Origin: an uncultured Collinsella sp.
GTDB lineage: Bacteria; Actinomycetota; Coriobacteriia; Coriobacteriales; Coriobacteriaceae
DNA length: 31,285 bases
Reading direction: 5' to 3'
Assembly (NCBI GenBank): GCA_937950415.1
Contig: CALFDL010000212.1
Coordinates: forward strand, 1 to 31,285
The notes under the pieces were generated by a model. The model did no database searches and was not told where the DNA came from. It saw only the letters and a program-made list of their open reading frames with translations. Position 1 is the first letter of the stretch. Every line of letters begins with the position of its first letter. The position numbers and the translations under genes were made by a program. This document shows positions 30,204 through 31,285 of this stretch, piece by piece.

Positions 30204-31285
30204 ATGCTGCTTACGCAAACGACAACGCCCGAGGACGTCAAGGCTCTTAATCGCGCCGAGCTCCCGCAGCTCTGCGGCGAGATCCGCCAGGCAATCCTCG
30301 AAAGCTCCGCCGCCGTCGGCGGGCACGTTGCCCCCAACCTGGGCGTCGTTGAGCTTACGGTTGCACTTCATCGCGTGTTTAACTCCCCCATCGACAAGAT
30401 TGTCTTTGACGTTTCGCACCAGACCTACGCCCACAAGGCGCTGACGGGGCGCGCGTACACTTATATCGATCCGGAGCGTTATGGTGAGGCTTCTGGCTTT
30501 GCCAATCCCGACGAGTCCGAGCACGACCTGTTCGCCATGGGCCACACCTCCACATCGATGAGCCTGGGCTGCGGCTTGGCACACGCCCGCAATCTGGCGG
30601 GCGACAGCTACAACGTCATCACCATCATTGGCGACGGTTCGCTTTCGGGCGGCCTGGCGTTTGAGGGCTTTAACAATGCCGCCGAGCTCGACAGCAACCT
30701 GATCATCGTCGTCAATGACAACGACCAGTCCATCGCCGAAAACCACGGTGGCCTGTATCGCAATCTGGCCGAGCTGCGCGCCAGCAACGGCACCTGCGAG
30801 CGCAACGTTTTCCGCGCGATGGGGCTCGGCTACCGCTATCTGAACGCCGGTAACGATGTGTTGGCCCTCGTCGACGCGCTGCAGGAACTGCGCAATATCG
30901 ATCATCCCATCGTGCTGCACGTCTCCACCGCCAAGGGTAAGGGCTTTGAGCCGGCCCAGAGCGACCCCGAGCGCTGGCATCATGTGGGTCCGTTTGACAT
31001 GGCGACTGGGCGCAAGCTCTGCCCGGGCCATCCGAGCGAGCCTGCGCCGCGCACCTATGCCGATATTACGGGCGAGGCGCTCAGCGCCGCCATCGCAAAC
31101 GACCCGCAGGTCGTGGGCATCACGGCCGCCACGCCCTATATCATGGGCTTTACACCCGAGCTTCGCGCCGCGGCAGGCAAGCAGTTTGTCGACGTGGGCA
31201 TTGCCGAGGAACACGCCGTGACCTTTGCCACCGCGCTTGCGCGCTCGGGCGCCAAGCCAGTCTTTGGTGTGTACGGCACGTTTTT
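30204..31285 (+). CDS. dxs: 1-deoxy-D-xylulose-5-phosphate synthase, 5' part (runs off right edge)
   Basis: Dxs condenses pyruvate and glyceraldehyde 3-phosphate to DXP, the first step of the MEP isoprenoid pathway, with thiamine diphosphate. The visible 360 residues match the family: GGHVAPNLGVVELTVALHRV (39-58) with H41, IVFDVSHQTYAHKALTGR (66-83), MGHTSTSMSLGCGLA (112-126), and the TPP/Mg motif GDGSLSGG (143-150) followed by N157-N158 and VNDND. VDVGIAEEHAVTFA near the end carries the catalytic glutamate region. The 80s linker is shorter and different from E. coli (YIDPERYGEASGF). The start follows GGAG at a long 11-base spacing. The C-terminal half lies outside the window. A related transketolase-like enzyme is the alternative, but Dxs fits best. 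Confidence 0.9.
   Translation, partial: MLLTQTTTPEDVKALNRAELPQLCGEIRQAILESSAAVGGHVAPNLGVVELTVALHRVFNSPIDKIVFDVSHQTYAHKALTGRAYTYIDPERYGEASGFANPDESEHDLFAMGHTSTSMSLGCGLAHARNLAGDSYNVITIIGDGSLSGGLAFEGFNNAAELDSNLIIVVNDNDQSIAENHGGLYRNLAELRASNGTCERNVFRAMGLGYRYLNAGNDVLALVDALQELRNIDHPIVLHVSTAKGKGFEPAQSDPERWHHVGPFDMATGRKLCPGHPSEPAPRTYADITGEALSAAIANDPQVVGITAATPYIMGFTPELRAAAGKQFVDVGIAEEHAVTFATALARSGAKPVFGVYGTF

Noticed and set aside
1..31285. CRISPR arrays, tRNA or rRNA genes
   Set aside because: No regularly spaced direct repeats and no cloverleaf or rRNA-like conserved stretches were seen on either strand.

Overview
The window looks like chromosome from a strictly anaerobic, GC-rich gut actinobacterium of the Coriobacteriia, most likely a Collinsella-like organism. 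This is an inference from the GC-rich codon use, the giant fused acyl-CoA dehydratase activase, the Dxs gene and the mix of families; I ran no search. No tRNA, rRNA, CRISPR array or complete insertion sequence was seen.

Layout. (1) 1-7.3 kb: an N-terminally broken arylsulfotransferase-like fragment, then a 3-hydroxyacyl-CoA dehydrogenase, a 1,593-residue two-ATPase-domain activase/dehydratase-like protein and its TetR-family regulator, all on the minus strand. (2) 7.3-14.6 kb: four paralogous genes of a family I do not recognise. Two encode ~710-residue proteins with two modules (A+B), one encodes module B alone and one module A alone; a macro-domain gene sits on the opposite strand between the first two. 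(3) 14.6-16.3 kb: an AT-richer insert with a PD-(D/E)XK nuclease that has an unknown N-terminal domain. (4) 16.4-22.9 kb: an rtcB RNA ligase gene coupled to a degenerate DnaB-like ATPase, divergent from a WYL-domain regulator and a UvrD-type helicase fused to a RecB-type nuclease. (5) 22.9-23.3 kb: a compact locus that reads as a type I toxin-antitoxin system, with a 41-residue hydrophobic/basic peptide and an antisense RNA with its own promoter and terminator. (6) 23.3-31.3 kb: mostly housekeeping or metabolic genes: a HAD phosphatase behind a long inverted-repeat promoter, an MFS exporter with its TetR regulator and operators, the ammonium pair amt-glnK with a GlnR-like phased box and a large intercistronic hairpin, a PF06541 membrane protein coupled to an HD-domain protein, and the 5' part of dxs running off the right edge.

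How it fits together. Blocks 2-5 form an accessory stretch of about 16 kb between metabolic blocks. Copies of a GTGACAAAGGG-type hairpin lie at both of its ends (7319, 22899 and 23309), and a second 38-bp terminator repeat occurs at 9557 and 23036. Nuclease, helicase-nuclease, RNA repair, WYL regulator, macro domain and toxin-like peptide together resemble a defence or stress island. The A/B-module family is the least explained part. That system-level reading is inference; the repeats, module alignments and motifs are visible directly in the sequence.
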